Part shown: positions 36,739-46,547 of the stretch, one piece after another
How positions within the stretch are numbered: position 1 is the stretch's first letter
How the letters are laid out: every line of letters starts with the position of its first letter
Origin: Leucobacter celer subsp. astrifaciens
GTDB taxonomy: Bacteria; Actinomycetota; Actinomycetes; Actinomycetales; Microbacteriaceae
NCBI RefSeq assembly: GCF_001273835.1
Contig: NZ_JHEI01000139.1
Span: forward strand, 102,105 to 166,104
Direction: 5' to 3'
DNA: 64,000 nt
Position numbers and translations under genes: made by a program
Notes under the pieces: model-generated
Seen by the model: the letters and a program-made list of their open reading frames with translations, nothing else
What the model was told of the DNA's origin: nothing
Databases searched by the model: none

Positions 36739-37098
36739 CGGGGTTGTCCCGAGCGGCGCGAGGACGTTGACGTCTAGCGCAATGGCCGAAGTCTTGTTAA
36801 AGTCAGTCAGTCGTATGACATGAAAATTGAGGAATGACGTGGGTGCGAAGCCTTTCGCGTCATCAACGGCATTCTTCTCCACAACGTCCGCAGCTCTTCG
36901 CTGTCGGACGGGCGGCCCGAGACCCCAATCTCTCTCCTGAGGGCCGCACCCGGGTGGGGTGGGGGATCCCCACCCGGGCTGGAGGGCTTTGGCCGGCGTT
37001 CATCTCGAATGTCCCGGGACCAATCCCGTCGGAGGGTCGAGATTGCGCGATGCCCGCATCGTGCCGAACGAAACAACTTCTGAAAGGAAGGACCATCT
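36739..37098. other. Noncoding region with 11-bp hairpin
   Basis: No gene supported. CCCGGGTGGGG at 36949-36959 pairs with 36968-36978 around an 8-base loop. There is no T tract, so terminator, leader structure or chance GC pairing remain open. TTGTTA near 36794 could belong to a promoter for the surface protein. Confidence 0.4.
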
Positions 37099-39909
37099 GT
37101 GAAGCAGAAAGTACGATGGCGCAGCTTGGGAGCGATCCTGCTCGCGGTGGCCATGACCATCGGAGGAGCGGCGACAGCCGCCTCCGCCGCTCCGCCCTAT
37201 GAGACCGATGCGACTCTGACCTCGATGGAGTTCGCCCAGTCGACTGTCCAGTCGGGATCGAGCGCGCGTATCGATGGAGCATGGTCTCTTCCCAACAACC
37301 CCACCACTCCCGCAGGATTCGTCGTCGATCTGCCTGCCGGGCTGCAGGGCCTCACCGACTCCTTCCCGCTCCTCAACCCCGACGGGGACGCCATGGGATC
37401 GTGCACGGTGACGGCGACGCAGCTCTTCTGCGACATCGACTCCGATTACATCGCGGCCAACCCCCTGAACCTCTCGGGCACCTTCTTCTTCTGGGCCACG
37501 GTCACCACCACCGTGACCGAAGCGACCGAGATCACCTACGACTTCGGCGATGTCTCGGGGAGCGTGACCGTCACTCCTTGGGGCGGTCCGTGCACGGACT
37601 GCGTGTTCGACGGCATGTGGCACGACAAGTACGGCTTCTACGACCGCGATGATGACACCATCTGGTGGATCATCGACATCGAGGCGCCGGCCACGGGCAT
37701 GGCCGGTGGCCAGACCGTGACGGTGCTGGAGCGCCTGGGCCCCAACCAGGAGTTCCAGGATCTCGACGGTATGCCCTCCATCCAGGTGCTCGGCACGAAC
37801 GAGTTCGATGGGAACGGCAACCCGGAGTACTGGGACGTTGTCGACTTTGAGCTCGAGGAGACGCCGGAAGGCTGGCTCGTGACCTTCGTCACCGAGGAGG
37901 GCTGGTTCTATTCGCTCGACGTATTCGTGAACGTGACCAACGCGGGAGCGCAGGGTGCGGGAACCTACACCAACGCCGCAGACATCACTATCGAGGGTCA
38001 GGAGACGGTTGCCGTCAGCGACCAGGTCGTCCGCCAGGGCGGCGGGGGCACCGGCTCCGGCGAGGGCTTCGGCAACTTCTCCATCTCGAAGACGGTGAAC
38101 TGGGAAGATCAGCGCGTCGAGGGGATCGTCTTCACCGGCAACTACACCGTGACGACGCCCGACGGCGCGACGACGATCGATGAGGGCGTCTTCGAGGTCG
38201 CAGAGGGGGCCACGTGGCTCAGCGGTGATTACGAGACGGGCTCCATCGTGCACCTCGAGGAGATCCTGCCGAGCGAGCCGGGCAACATCACCTGGGCCGC
38301 TCCAGAGTTCTCGACCGACTCCTTCGCGGTCGGGGATCGCACGACCGTCGAGGTCACCCTGACGAACGAGGCTTCCCTGGATCGCGGAGCGTTCGAGGCC
38401 TCGAAGGCGATCGCCGGTGACGGTGCTGCGCTCGTGGACTCCGATGCGGTGTTCTACCTGGATTACAGCTACCCGGCCGGGCCTGGCTTCGAAGCGGGAT
38501 CGGGAACGCTGGAGCTTCCCGCGAACGGTGAGGTCGTGTCGTCGGAGTCGCTGCCGGTGGGTGCCGTGCTGACACTGTCGGAGCAGACTCCCGAGGCTGT
38601 GCCCGGTGCGACGTGGGCTGAGCCCGAGTTGTCGACCACCACGCTGACGATCGGCGAGGACGAGACCGTGGCCGTGACGGTCACGAACACCCTCATGCTC
38701 GATCGCGCGTCTTTCCAGGCGTCGAAGCTGCTGGCTGGTGATGGTGCTGCGCTGGTGGATCCTGACGCGGTGTTCTACCTGGACTACAGCTACCCCGCTG
38801 GTGATGGGTACGAGGCAGGTTCGGGCACTCTCGAGCTTCCCGCGAGCGGCGATGCCGTGTCATCGGAGCCGCTGCCGCTCGGTGCGGTGCTGACCCTGTC
38901 GGAGCGGACCCCGGAGGCGATTGCCGGTGCGACGTGGGCGGAGCCCGAGTTGTCGACCACCGCGCTGACGATCGGCGAGGACGAGTCCGTGACCGTGACG
39001 GTGACGAACACGCTCCTGCTCGACCGTGCGCTGTTCGAAGCCTCGAAGGTCGTGACCGGTGACGGGGCTGCGCTCGTGAACGACGAGGCCGTGTTCTACC
39101 TCGACTACAGCTACCCGGCCGGGCCCGGCTACGAGGCCGGCTCGGGAACGCTGGAGCTGCCCGCGAACGGCGACATCGTGTCGTCGGAGCTTCTCCCGGT
39201 CGGTGCTGTCGTCACCCTGTCGGAGCAGACCCCCGACGCCCTGCCCGGCGCGACGTGGGCTGCGCCCGAGCTGTCGACCACCGCGCTGACCATCGGCGAG
39301 GACGAGACGGTGAGCGTGACGGTGACGAACACCCTCATGCTCGACCGCGGTGTGTTCGAGGCATCGAAGCTGCTGGCCGGCGACGGTGCTGCACTCGTGG
39401 ATCCGAGCGCGGTGTTCCACCTCGATTACAGCTATCCGGCGGGCCCCGGTTTCGAGGCCGGTTCGGGAACGCTGGAGCTTCCTGCGGGCGGTGACGTCGT
39501 GTCATCGGAGCCGCTGCCGGTGGGCGCGGTGCTGACGTTGTCGGAGCGAGCTCCGGAGGATGTGCCGGGTGCGAGTTGGGCTGAGCCTGAGCTGTCGACC
39601 ACGGAGCTGACGATCGGCGAGGACGAGACGGTGACCGTGACGGTGACGAACACCCTCACCCTGAATCCCGCGACGCCTCCTGTGGACGACGATGAAGGCT
39701 CTGGCGGGAACGAGAACGAGAACGGGAACGAGAACGAGGGCGGCCCCTCGGGCACGCATCCGGAAGAGGTGGCCAGTGCGGGTATCGCTTCGGGCCTGTC
39801 TCAGACCGGAGCCGCGTCGTTGGCGTTCGCTCTCACGCTCGCCGCAGCCCTGATCGCCGCGGGTGCCCTCCTCTTCGTTCGGCGGAACCGGCAGAGCAGA
39901 GACGCGTAG
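37099..39909 (+). CDS. Repeat-containing cell-wall surface protein
   Basis: A 936-residue secreted protein from GTG 37099 with AAAGGAAGG upstream. Signal peptide: basic start, hydrophobic core, cleavage after about residue 30 (AASA|A). Residues about 32-320 resemble the Ig-like adhesin head found in MSCRAMM-type proteins. One diverged and four close repeats follow (about 107 residues each, DUF5979-like, FEASK...VTVTNTL). A low-complexity NENENGNENE spacer, LSQTG sorting-like motif, hydrophobic helix and RRNRQSR tail end the protein, as in sortase substrates. Probable adhesin or stalk; ligand unknown. Confidence 0.85.
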   Translation: MKQKVRWRSLGAILLAVAMTIGGAATAASAAPPYETDATLTSMEFAQSTVQSGSSARIDGAWSLPNNPTTPAGFVVDLPAGLQGLTDSFPLLNPDGDAMGSCTVTATQLFCDIDSDYIAANPLNLSGTFFFWATVTTTVTEATEITYDFGDVSGSVTVTPWGGPCTDCVFDGMWHDKYGFYDRDDDTIWWIIDIEAPATGMAGGQTVTVLERLGPNQEFQDLDGMPSIQVLGTNEFDGNGNPEYWDVVDFELEETPEGWLVTFVTEEGWFYSLDVFVNVTNAGAQGAGTYTNAADITIEGQETVAVSDQVVRQGGGGTGSGEGFGNFSISKTVNWEDQRVEGIVFTGNYTVTTPDGATTIDEGVFEVAEGATWLSGDYETGSIVHLEEILPSEPGNITWAAPEFSTDSFAVGDRTTVEVTLTNEASLDRGAFEASKAIAGDGAALVDSDAVFYLDYSYPAGPGFEAGSGTLELPANGEVVSSESLPVGAVLTLSEQTPEAVPGATWAEPELSTTTLTIGEDETVAVTVTNTLMLDRASFQASKLLAGDGAALVDPDAVFYLDYSYPAGDGYEAGSGTLELPASGDAVSSEPLPLGAVLTLSERTPEAIAGATWAEPELSTTALTIGEDESVTVTVTNTLLLDRALFEASKVVTGDGAALVNDEAVFYLDYSYPAGPGYEAGSGTLELPANGDIVSSELLPVGAVVTLSEQTPDALPGATWAAPELSTTALTIGEDETVSVTVTNTLMLDRGVFEASKLLAGDGAALVDPSAVFHLDYSYPAGPGFEAGSGTLELPAGGDVVSSEPLPVGAVLTLSERAPEDVPGASWAEPELSTTELTIGEDETVTVTVTNTLTLNPATPPVDDDEGSGGNENENGNENEGGPSGTHPEEVASAGIASGLSQTGAASLAFALTLAAALIAAGALLFVRRNRQSRDA
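38377..39660. repeat. Four tandem 321-bp coding repeats
   Basis: Units begin at 38377, 38698, 39019 and 39340, each opening with L-D-R and ending before the next LxLDR. Spacing is exactly 321 bp. Long identical blocks between units suggest recent duplication or gene conversion. An older diverged unit precedes them. Confidence 0.9.
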
Positions 39910-39922
39910 CGCAGGGTGACAA

Positions 39923-39956
39923 CGGTGCGGGCGGGTGAGAGCACCCGCCCGCACCG
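39923..39956. terminator. Bidirectional terminator
   Basis: A perfect 15-bp stem (CGGTGCGGGCGGGTG with its complement) and AGAG loop, followed by TTTC, between the convergent surface-protein and TetR genes. Confidence 0.8.
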
Positions 39957-39976
39957 TTTCTCATCGAGCCTGCCTC

Positions 39977-40594
39977 CTAGGCGTCGGCGGGCACCGCGGG
40001 GCGGATCCTCGCGTAGCCGATCATCGCCTCGATGAGCGCCTCGAGGTCCTCCTCGGCACGCACACGGTTCTCGTCGCTCATGTACTGCAGCATCAAGCCG
40101 TCCAGGCCGGCGATGAAGACGCGCGCGATGCGTTCGAGCGAGGTCTGGCAGATCTCTCCGCTGCGCTGCGCCACCGTCTCGAGGATCGACGCCAGCGCGG
40201 CTGCCTGCTCGCCGAAGGGCCACCGCGCAGACGCCCGGCTCCCAGGGGTCCTGTATGTGTGGCTCAGGAGCTCGATCTGCATCACCTGCTCGGGAAGGCT
40301 GTCGGCGACAAGGCCGGCCCAGTACGCGCGTGCTCCCAGACGGATGGTTTCGGCCACCCCGGCTCCGGCGGGCAACGATCCCGCTTGCTGGATCGTCTCC
40401 GCGGCGACATCCTCCATGACCGCCTGAACCAGCAACTCCTTGGTGGGGAACACGTGCTGCAGCGTGCCGAGCGGAATCCCGGCTTCGGCGGCAACCGCCC
40501 GGATCGTGGTGCGCGGCACGCTGTCGCGCACCATCACCTCACGGGCCGCCGCCACGATCTGCGAAGACCGTATGGTCGCGTCTATATAGGCCAT
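39977..40594 (-). CDS. TetR family regulator (1)
   Basis: A 205-residue TetR protein: helix-turn-helix AVAAEAGIPLGTLQHVFPTKELLVQAV in the N-terminal 55 residues and a helical ligand domain. BetI/TetR_C-like C-terminal pattern (LARVFIAGLDGLMLQY). It stands alone between the surface protein and another TetR gene; the regulated gene is not obvious. Confidence 0.88.
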   Translation of the reverse strand: MAYIDATIRSSQIVAAAREVMVRDSVPRTTIRAVAAEAGIPLGTLQHVFPTKELLVQAVMEDVAAETIQQAGSLPAGAGVAETIRLGARAYWAGLVADSLPEQVMQIELLSHTYRTPGSRASARWPFGEQAAALASILETVAQRSGEICQTSLERIARVFIAGLDGLMLQYMSDENRVRAEEDLEALIEAMIGYARIRPAVPADA

Positions 40595-40797
40595 GTGCGC
40601 TGTTGCTCCTCCACGTCGTCATTGCGATCATCCCGATTCCAAATCCTAATTGCAGAAACCGTGCCGGTCTGGTAATTTCCACCCCGCTCCGTGGTTCGCA
40701 GATCGCATCGCGATTTCGCGCGATCCGCGCCGCCGTCGCCGCGCCAGAAGCGATGGGCCGCAATGCGCTCGACCGCCGATAGCCGCTGACGCGCTCG

Positions 40798-41427
40798 CTA
40801 TGCCTTCGGGTGCTTCGACTGCTGCCCGACGGCGGGCCAGGTCCTGCTCATCAGCTGCAGGCTCTCGATCAGCAGGGCGAGCCCGGCCTCGGCGCGCACC
40901 TGGTCGCCGGTCGTGAGGAGGTCGAGGAGGAGGCCGCGCAGCTGAGCGACGATGAACGTCGCGAACGCATCGGCTCGGTCTGCCGGGCAGCCGGCGGCCA
41001 GGGTCATCCGTCGGGCGTCGTCGAGCCAGTGGGGGATGGTGCTCTGGAGGAACTCGCGGTAGGTGTCGGGCTGCCGGAGCGCGACGCCGTAGGCCTCGTA
41101 CATCAGACGGAGGTAGCGCAGGTTCTCCGGCGCGGTCCACCACGACCACAGGAGGCGGAGCACCTCCTCCGGCGGCTCGCCCTCGGGCAGATGCTCGGGC
41201 ACCGGTTCGCGATCCCGGATCAACTCGAACACCTCGAGCACCAGCTCGTCCTTGCTGCCGAAGTGGTGCCGCAGCGTGACGTGCGATATTCCGACGGCGC
41301 TCGCGAGCTTGCGGAACGACAGGCCCTGGAGCCCCTCATCCAGGAGATAGCTGAGCACGGCCTCCAGGAGCTCCGCCCTGCGGTGCTGATACCGCAGGGC
41401 TCGACCGTCTGGTCGTTCGATGCTCAC
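40798..41427 (-). CDS. TetR family regulator of the amine oxidase operon
   Basis: A 209-residue TetR protein with helix-turn-helix LASAVGISHVTLRHHFGSKDELV. Divergent from the ALDH3 gene, with a near-perfect 24-base palindrome in the shared promoter region, so it probably represses itself and the ALDH3/amine oxidase operon. Confidence 0.9.
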   Translation of the reverse strand: MSIERPDGRALRYQHRRAELLEAVLSYLLDEGLQGLSFRKLASAVGISHVTLRHHFGSKDELVLEVFELIRDREPVPEHLPEGEPPEEVLRLLWSWWTAPENLRYLRLMYEAYGVALRQPDTYREFLQSTIPHWLDDARRMTLAAGCPADRADAFATFIVAQLRGLLLDLLTTGDQVRAEAGLALLIESLQLMSRTWPAVGQQSKHPKA

Positions 41428-41501
41428 GATGTCTCCATTCGGACGAGTGCTCAGCCCGCAGTCTAGCGGCGCGGCATGGACGAAGTCTCAAAGTAGGTAT
41501 A

Positions 41502-41525
41502 CCATTTGTTATAGATAACAACTGG
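41502..41525. promoter_or_regulatory. TetR operator palindrome
   Basis: Centre TTGTTATAGATAACAA flanked by CCAt and cTGG gives a 24-base palindrome broken only at the central pair and one flank position. It is AT-rich in a GC-rich genome and lies between the divergent TetR and ALDH3 genes. Confidence 0.75.
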
Positions 41526-41550
41526 TAGAGCTACTTGGGGGCGTGGGATC

Positions 41551-42987
41551 ATGCCGACATCGTCATCTCCGACCGCCTCCGCGGTCGCCGACGCCGTGAC
41601 CGGCGCGCGCGAGCTGTTCGACACGGGCGCAACCCGGTCGCTGCGGGCCCGGTCCGAGCGCCTGCGACGGCTGCGGGCGATGCTGCTGGAGAACCGGTCG
41701 GAGCTCGAGGCCGCCCTGTGGAGCGATCTGCGTAAGAGCCCGGGAGAGGCGCAGGTCACCGAGATCGGAGTCGTGCTCGGCGAGGTGAGCCACACCCTGC
41801 GGCACCTGAAGCGCTGGGCCCGCCCCCGTCGCGGACCGGTGCCGCTCGCTCTGTGGCCGGCGCGGGCCCGGCTGAGATCCGAGCCCCTCGGCGTCGTGCT
41901 GGTGATCGCGCCGTGGAACTATCCCGTGCAACTGCTGCTCGGCCCGCTCGTCGGCGCTCTCGCGGCGGGCAACACGGTCGTTCTCAAGCCGAGCGAGCTC
42001 GCTCCGGCCACCTCCGAGCTGCTGTGCCGCCTGGTCGAGCGCTACTTCTCCGACGGCTCGGTGCGCGCCGTGTCCGGTGGCGTCCCGGAGACCACCGAAC
42101 TCCTGGCGCAGCGGTTCGACCACATCGTCTTCACGGGAAGCGGACGGGTGGGGCGCATCGTGATGCGGGCCGCCGCCGAGCACCTCACGCCCGTGACGCT
42201 CGAACTCGGAGGGAAGTCGCCGGCCTGGTTCGACGACGACGCCGATCTGCACCGTGCGGCGAGGCGCCTGGCGTGGGCGAAGTTCACCAATGCCGGCCAG
42301 ACCTGCGTGGCTCCCGACTACGTGATGACGACCCCGGACCGGGTGACGGCACTGGCCGAAGCGCTGCGCGAGGCGATCGCCGACATGTGGGGGAGCGACC
42401 CGAGCACCAGCGCGGAGTACGGGCGCATCGTCGACGAGCGGCAGTTCGACCGCCTGACCGGTCTGCTCGACGGCTCGGAGGTGCTCGTCGGCGGTGAACG
42501 CGATCGTGCGGACAGGTATCTTGCTCCCACCGTCGTGCTCGCGCCTCCGGCGGTGGGCGCCCCGGTGCTCGGGCCCGAGGCGCCGCACCCCGTGCTGCGG
42601 GAGGAGATCTTCGGCCCGATCCTGCCCATCGTCCCGGTCGCCTCGGCGGAGGAGGCGGTCTCAGCCATCACGAGCTGGGACAAGCCGCTGGCGCTCTACG
42701 TCTTCAGCTCCTCGGCGCGCACGCGCCGCCTGTTCGAGCGGCGCACCTCGTCGGGGGCCGTCGTGCACGACGCCGGCCTGATCCACGTCGCGGCGACCGG
42801 ACTGCCGTTCGGCGGCGTCGGTGCCAGCGGGATCGGCGCCTATCACGGCGAAGCCTCGTGGCGCACCTTCTCCCACCTCAAGCCCGTGCTGCGCAAGCCG
42901 CTCGTGCCGGACACGCTGCGCGTGATCCAGCCGCCCCACGACCGCGCCCGTCTGCGGTTCGTCACGGACCTGATCGGACACGGCTGA
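41551..42987 (+). CDS. Class 3-type aldehyde dehydrogenase
   Basis: A 478-residue ALDH of the class 3/CoB type. [41 protein letters not shown] and Cys252 in [10 protein letters not shown]-terminal [15 protein letters not shown] is the class 3 signature. Class 3 enzymes act on medium- and long-chain or aromatic aldehydes. It precedes a flavin amine oxidase, which would produce aldehydes from amines. Confidence 0.9.
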   Translation: MPTSSSPTASAVADAVTGARELFDTGATRSLRARSERLRRLRAMLLENRSELEAALWSDLRKSPGEAQVTEIGVVLGEVSHTLRHLKRWARPRRGPVPLALWPARARLRSEPLGVVLVIAPWNYPVQLLLGPLVGALAAGNTVVLKPSELAPATSELLCRLVERYFSDGSVRAVSGGVPETTELLAQRFDHIVFTGSGRVGRIVMRAAAEHLTPVTLELGGKSPAWFDDDADLHRAARRLAWAKFTNAGQTCVAPDYVMTTPDRVTALAEALREAIADMWGSDPSTSAEYGRIVDERQFDRLTGLLDGSEVLVGGERDRADRYLAPTVVLAPPAVGAPVLGPEAPHPVLREEIFGPILPIVPVASAEEAVSAITSWDKPLALYVFSSSARTRRLFERRTSSGAVVHDAGLIHVAATGLPFGGVGASGIGAYHGEASWRTFSHLKPVLRKPLVPDTLRVIQPPHDRARLRFVTDLIGHG

Positions 42988-43012
42988 CCCCCACCCCTCG
43001 AAAGGACACCCC

Positions 43013-44389
43013 ATGCAGGAACAGGATCGGGCGGGCTCCCCGTCGCCGGGCGCCGCTCCGCTGGACGCCACCGTGATCGTCGTCGGCGCAGGCCTCTCGG
43101 GCCTGATGGCAGCGCGCGAATTGCGCCGCCGCGACATCGACGTGCTCGTGCTCGAGTCGGCTGACCGGGTCGGCGGACGAGCGATGGGCGTGACGACGTC
43201 GCTCGGCTCCCGGCTCGACCTCGGCGGGCAGTGGATCGGCGCCGATCACCACCGGATCAGCGCGCTCGCGGCCGAGCTCGGACTCACCCAGTACGGCATG
43301 CACGCCGAGTGGATGCCGCACATCATCGATCGCGGCCGCAAGATCTCGCTGCTGTCTCCCGGGGCGCTGTCGGCGGGCGCCGCCCTGGCGGTCGTCGCTC
43401 TCCTGTCCCGCAGCGGCGCGACCGAGCGCTGGAACGGCGTGACGCTCGAGAGCTGGCTGCGCAGGGTGCCCGGACGCACCGCGCGCCGGATTCTCGAGGT
43501 GATCGCCCTGACCTCCTGGACCGCCGATCTCGATCGCTACTCGATCCACGCGATGCTGCGCATGGTGCGCATGCAGGGCGGGATGCGCACCATGCTCTCC
43601 GCTGCGAACGGTGCTCAGGACTCCCTCCTCGTCGAGGGCGTCGGCGCGATCATCGACCGGCTGGCCGATGAGCTCGGCCCCCGTGTGCTGACCGGGCAGC
43701 GGGTCGCCGAGATCGGCCGGGACGGCAGCGTGGTGATCGTGCGGACCGCCTCGCGCGCCTTCCGCGCGGCCCGGGTCATCGTCACGGCGCCTCCGCCTGT
43801 GGCCCGCCGCATCGTGCACGACCCGCCGTTGCCCGCGCACCGCCACGCGCTGGAGCGCGACACGCACATGGGGTCGGTCTACAAGGCAGTCGCGGTGTTC
43901 GAACGTCCCTTCTGGCGAGATCGCGCGCGTGCCGAGTTCTTCATCCTCGACCGCCCGGGTCGCCTCGTCGTCGATTCCACAGCGCCCGGCGGCCCGGGGC
44001 ACCTCTGCATGCTGGCGTCGGGCCCCGAGGCTCGGGCGCTGGACGGCCTGACCGCGGAGGAGCGCAGGGAGATCCTGCTCGCCCCTCTCGTGCCGCACCT
44101 GGGCGGGCGCATCATCGACCCGGTGGAGTGGCATGAGCGGGCCTGGCATCTCGACGAGCACGTCGGCGGCGGATACGTCGTCGTGCCGGATCCCGGCACG
44201 ACCGCCGGGATCATGCCGCACGCGCACCTGCCTGTCGGCAACGTGCACTGGGCCGGCGCGGAGACCGCGAGTGAGCATCCGGGCTACCTCGAGGGGGCCA
44301 TCCAGTCGGGTGAGCGCGCCGCCCGCGAGGTCGCTGCCGCCCTGCCCAGTCCGGGCGCTGCCCTGACGTCACGTTTCGACAAGAAGTAG
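43013..44389 (+). CDS. Flavin-containing amine oxidase
   Basis: A 458-residue protein. Rossmann VIVVGAGLSGLMAARELRR, VLESADRVGGRA, LDLGGQWIG and C-terminal VHWAGAETASEHPGYLEGAIQSG are hallmark sequences of monoamine/polyamine oxidases. No signal peptide. An AAAGGAC site precedes ATG 43013. Together with the ALDH3 it would turn an amine into an acid, releasing ammonia and H2O2. Confidence 0.9.
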   Translation: MQEQDRAGSPSPGAAPLDATVIVVGAGLSGLMAARELRRRDIDVLVLESADRVGGRAMGVTTSLGSRLDLGGQWIGADHHRISALAAELGLTQYGMHAEWMPHIIDRGRKISLLSPGALSAGAALAVVALLSRSGATERWNGVTLESWLRRVPGRTARRILEVIALTSWTADLDRYSIHAMLRMVRMQGGMRTMLSAANGAQDSLLVEGVGAIIDRLADELGPRVLTGQRVAEIGRDGSVVIVRTASRAFRAARVIVTAPPPVARRIVHDPPLPAHRHALERDTHMGSVYKAVAVFERPFWRDRARAEFFILDRPGRLVVDSTAPGGPGHLCMLASGPEARALDGLTAEERREILLAPLVPHLGGRIIDPVEWHERAWHLDEHVGGGYVVVPDPGTTAGIMPHAHLPVGNVHWAGAETASEHPGYLEGAIQSGERAAREVAAALPSPGAALTSRFDKK

Positions 44390-44400
44390 CGAGGACACTG

Positions 44401-44886
44401 ATGATCTCACGAGAATTCGCCCGGGCCTTCCGCCATGAACTCGCCAATCGGTCGTGGGCGCTGCGATCCACGAGCGGCATCGCCCGGCGTCTCGAGGGTG
44501 ACCCGAGCCGGGCGTTCTGGGCCGCGTACGTGCGGCTCGAGGAGTTCAACGCGCCCAGATACCGGCGGGCGGCGCAGCGCTGGGGCCTGGATCCGGATCC
44601 CGGCCCGTGGACGAGGCTGCGGGGCGCCGTCTCCGGCGCGGCGCCGCGAGCGCTGATCGCCCCTTTCCTGAAATACGCCTACCCCAAGACCGTCGAGTAC
44701 GTGGAGGAGTTGCGCCGCTTGCGCGACATGGGGCCGGGGGACGGCGCGGCATTCCTCGACTACGTGGTCGAGCAGGAAGTGCTGCAGGTGCACATGATGC
44801 GGCTGGCGTTGGAGGGGAGATACGAGGAGGTCGTCGCCCTGGTCGAGGAGTTCCTGCTGGCCCATCGCGCGCAGCGGGTCTTCTAG
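44401..44886 (+). CDS. Unrecognised helical protein, amine oxidase operon
   Basis: A 161-residue protein 11 bases behind the amine oxidase gene. Mostly helical, Arg-rich, with ESRxFWAAYVRLEEF-type and VEQEVLQVHMMRLALEG segments whose Glu/His spacing could be ferritin-like, but no motif is certain. No membrane segment or signal. Coupling suggests an accessory of amine oxidation or substrate handling. Confidence 0.65.
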   Translation: MISREFARAFRHELANRSWALRSTSGIARRLEGDPSRAFWAAYVRLEEFNAPRYRRAAQRWGLDPDPGPWTRLRGAVSGAAPRALIAPFLKYAYPKTVEYVEELRRLRDMGPGDGAAFLDYVVEQEVLQVHMMRLALEGRYEEVVALVEEFLLAHRAQRVF

Positions 44887-44924
44887 GGGCGTGGTTCGTC
44901 TGGGGTGAGTCTGCTCCTGTTCCG

Positions 44925-45146
44925 CCCCCTGAGCTTGTCGAAGGGGGCACACGCAACAGCCCCCACTCCGTCATTCTGCGCGGAGGCGAGGAACGAGCCG
45001 GAGCCGCAGGATCCACGTGTCTGGATCCTGCGACTCGCACTGGCGCGGTGGCGCCACCGCGAAATGCGCAGAACGCTGGCGCGTTCTGCCCGAGCATTTC
45101 ACGCACGCAGGATGACGGTAGGGACCGCAAGCTCGCGCAGGATGAC
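44925..45146. repeat. Dispersed palindromic repeats, copy B
   Basis: CCCTGAGCTTGTCGAAGGG-type repeat near 44931-44949 is followed by the GTCATTCTGCG element starting at 44970, with inner CGCAGGATCCA and TGGATCCTGCG, and two closing CGCAGGATGAC arms (ending 45116 and 45146). Between them are further hairpins, including the palindrome GCGGTGGCGCCACCGC. Confidence 0.75.
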
Positions 45147-45167
45147 GGGCACCTCGGTTCTACGGAT

Positions 45168-45184
45168 TTACTATTTTGTATAGT
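45168..45184. promoter_or_regulatory. Inverted-repeat site upstream of aminotransferase
   Basis: TACTAT-TTTGT-ATAGTA, a perfect 6-base inverted repeat about 95 bases before the aminotransferase start, in the only AT-rich stretch of this gap. Candidate operator or promoter. Confidence 0.45.
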
Positions 45185-45276
45185 ATATTCGAAGCGGGTG
45201 CCCGCGCCGCCGCGGTGAGCGGGGCGACCGGTCGGCCTCGACGGGTTCAACGGTGAAGAAGGGGAGGCGCCTCGGA

Positions 45277-46533
45277 ATGCTAGCGTCCAGCGATGAGGGC
45301 AGCGCGCTGTGGAGCGGCCAAGCCCACATGCCGTCCGTGCAGGGACGGCAACTGGTCATCGAGCGGGGCGAAGGATCCTACCTCTACTCGCGAGACGGCC
45401 GCCGTCTGTTCGACGGCACTGCAAGCCTCTGGCATACGAACATCGGACACGGCCGCGAGGAGATGGCGCTCGCGGCGGCCGACCAGATCAGGAAACTCGA
45501 GACCTACCACGTCTTCGGGCGGTTCTTGAACGAGCGGGCCGTCGAACTCACGGAACGTCTGGTCGAGCTCTCTCCGATCGCCGATCCGAAGATCATCCTC
45601 AACAGCGGCGGCTCCGATGCGGACGATGGTGCGATGAAGCTCGCACGGCACTACTGGCAGGCGGTCGGCCGCCCGTCGAAACGGTTCATCCTGAGTCGTG
45701 AGGGCGCTTACCACGGCTTGCACGCGTACGGCACCTCCGTCGCCGGGCTCGACTTCAACCGGCAGGGTTTCGGCGATTCACTCGTGCCCGAGACCGCCCG
45801 TGTGTCGCGCGACGACCCATCCGAACTCGAGCGGCAGATCCGCGCGATCGGGCCGGAGAACATCGCTGCGGTCATCACGGAACCCGTGATTGGTGCCGGG
45901 GGCGTATTCCCGTTCACGCCCGGCTACGCAGAAACGCTGCAACGACTCTGCGATGAGCACGAGATCCTGCTCATCGCCGACGAGGTGATCACCGGCTTCG
46001 GGCGCACGGGTGACATGTTCGCGAGCAAGGAGTGCGGGTTGCGCCCCGACATGGTCACCGTGGCCAAGGGCATCACCTCGGGGTATGCGCCGCTCGGTGG
46101 CATCTTCGTCTCGCCGCGGGTCTGGGAGCCCTACTTCGCTCGCGGCGCCGAGTCCGCCACGTTCAGGCACGGTGTGACCTACTCGGGGCACGCGACGGCC
46201 AGCGCGCTCGCCCTGATGAACCTCCACATCATCGAGCGAGAGCGGCTGGTCGCGCGGGCAAAGGCGCTGGGCGGCGTACTCCGCGCAGAGCTCGCCGCCC
46301 TCGCCGCGCATCCGCTGGTTGCGGAGGTGCGCACGGCGGGGCTGATGGGCGCCGTCCAACTCGTCGATGACCTGAGTGCTGTCGCGGTCAGTGACGAGTT
46401 GATCGAGGCGGGTCTCATCCTGCGCCCGATGGCAGGCAACGCGCTGCAGATCAGTCCGCCGTTCATCGCCGAAGACCACGAAATCATCGATCTCGCCGCC
46501 AGCGTCCGCAGTGCGCTCGACGGTGTGTTCTAG
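45277..46533 (+). CDS. Class III aminotransferase
   Basis: About 418 residues from ATG 45277 (GGGGAGG 9 bases upstream; GTG 45253 is the longer option). GTASLWHTNIGHG, NSGGSDADDGAMKLAR, ITEPVIGAGGV, IADEVITGFGRTG and Lys264 in VAKGITSGYAPLG are standard for omega-amino acid/GABA-type transaminases using PLP. The SSADH-like gene 14 bases behind would oxidise the resulting semialdehyde. Confidence 0.9.
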   Translation: MLASSDEGSALWSGQAHMPSVQGRQLVIERGEGSYLYSRDGRRLFDGTASLWHTNIGHGREEMALAAADQIRKLETYHVFGRFLNERAVELTERLVELSPIADPKIILNSGGSDADDGAMKLARHYWQAVGRPSKRFILSREGAYHGLHAYGTSVAGLDFNRQGFGDSLVPETARVSRDDPSELERQIRAIGPENIAAVITEPVIGAGGVFPFTPGYAETLQRLCDEHEILLIADEVITGFGRTGDMFASKECGLRPDMVTVAKGITSGYAPLGGIFVSPRVWEPYFARGAESATFRHGVTYSGHATASALALMNLHIIERERLVARAKALGGVLRAELAALAAHPLVAEVRTAGLMGAVQLVDDLSAVAVSDELIEAGLILRPMAGNALQISPPFIAEDHEIIDLAASVRSALDGVF

Positions 46534-46547
46534 AGAGGAATCGCAAT

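Noticed and set aside
36949..36978. Riboswitch before the surface protein gene
   Set aside because: Only one GC-rich hairpin is visible; no conserved riboswitch core could be recognised.
38377..39660. Regular repeats considered as a CRISPR-like array
   Set aside because: The units are 321 bp, fully coding and contiguous, with no short repeat-spacer structure.
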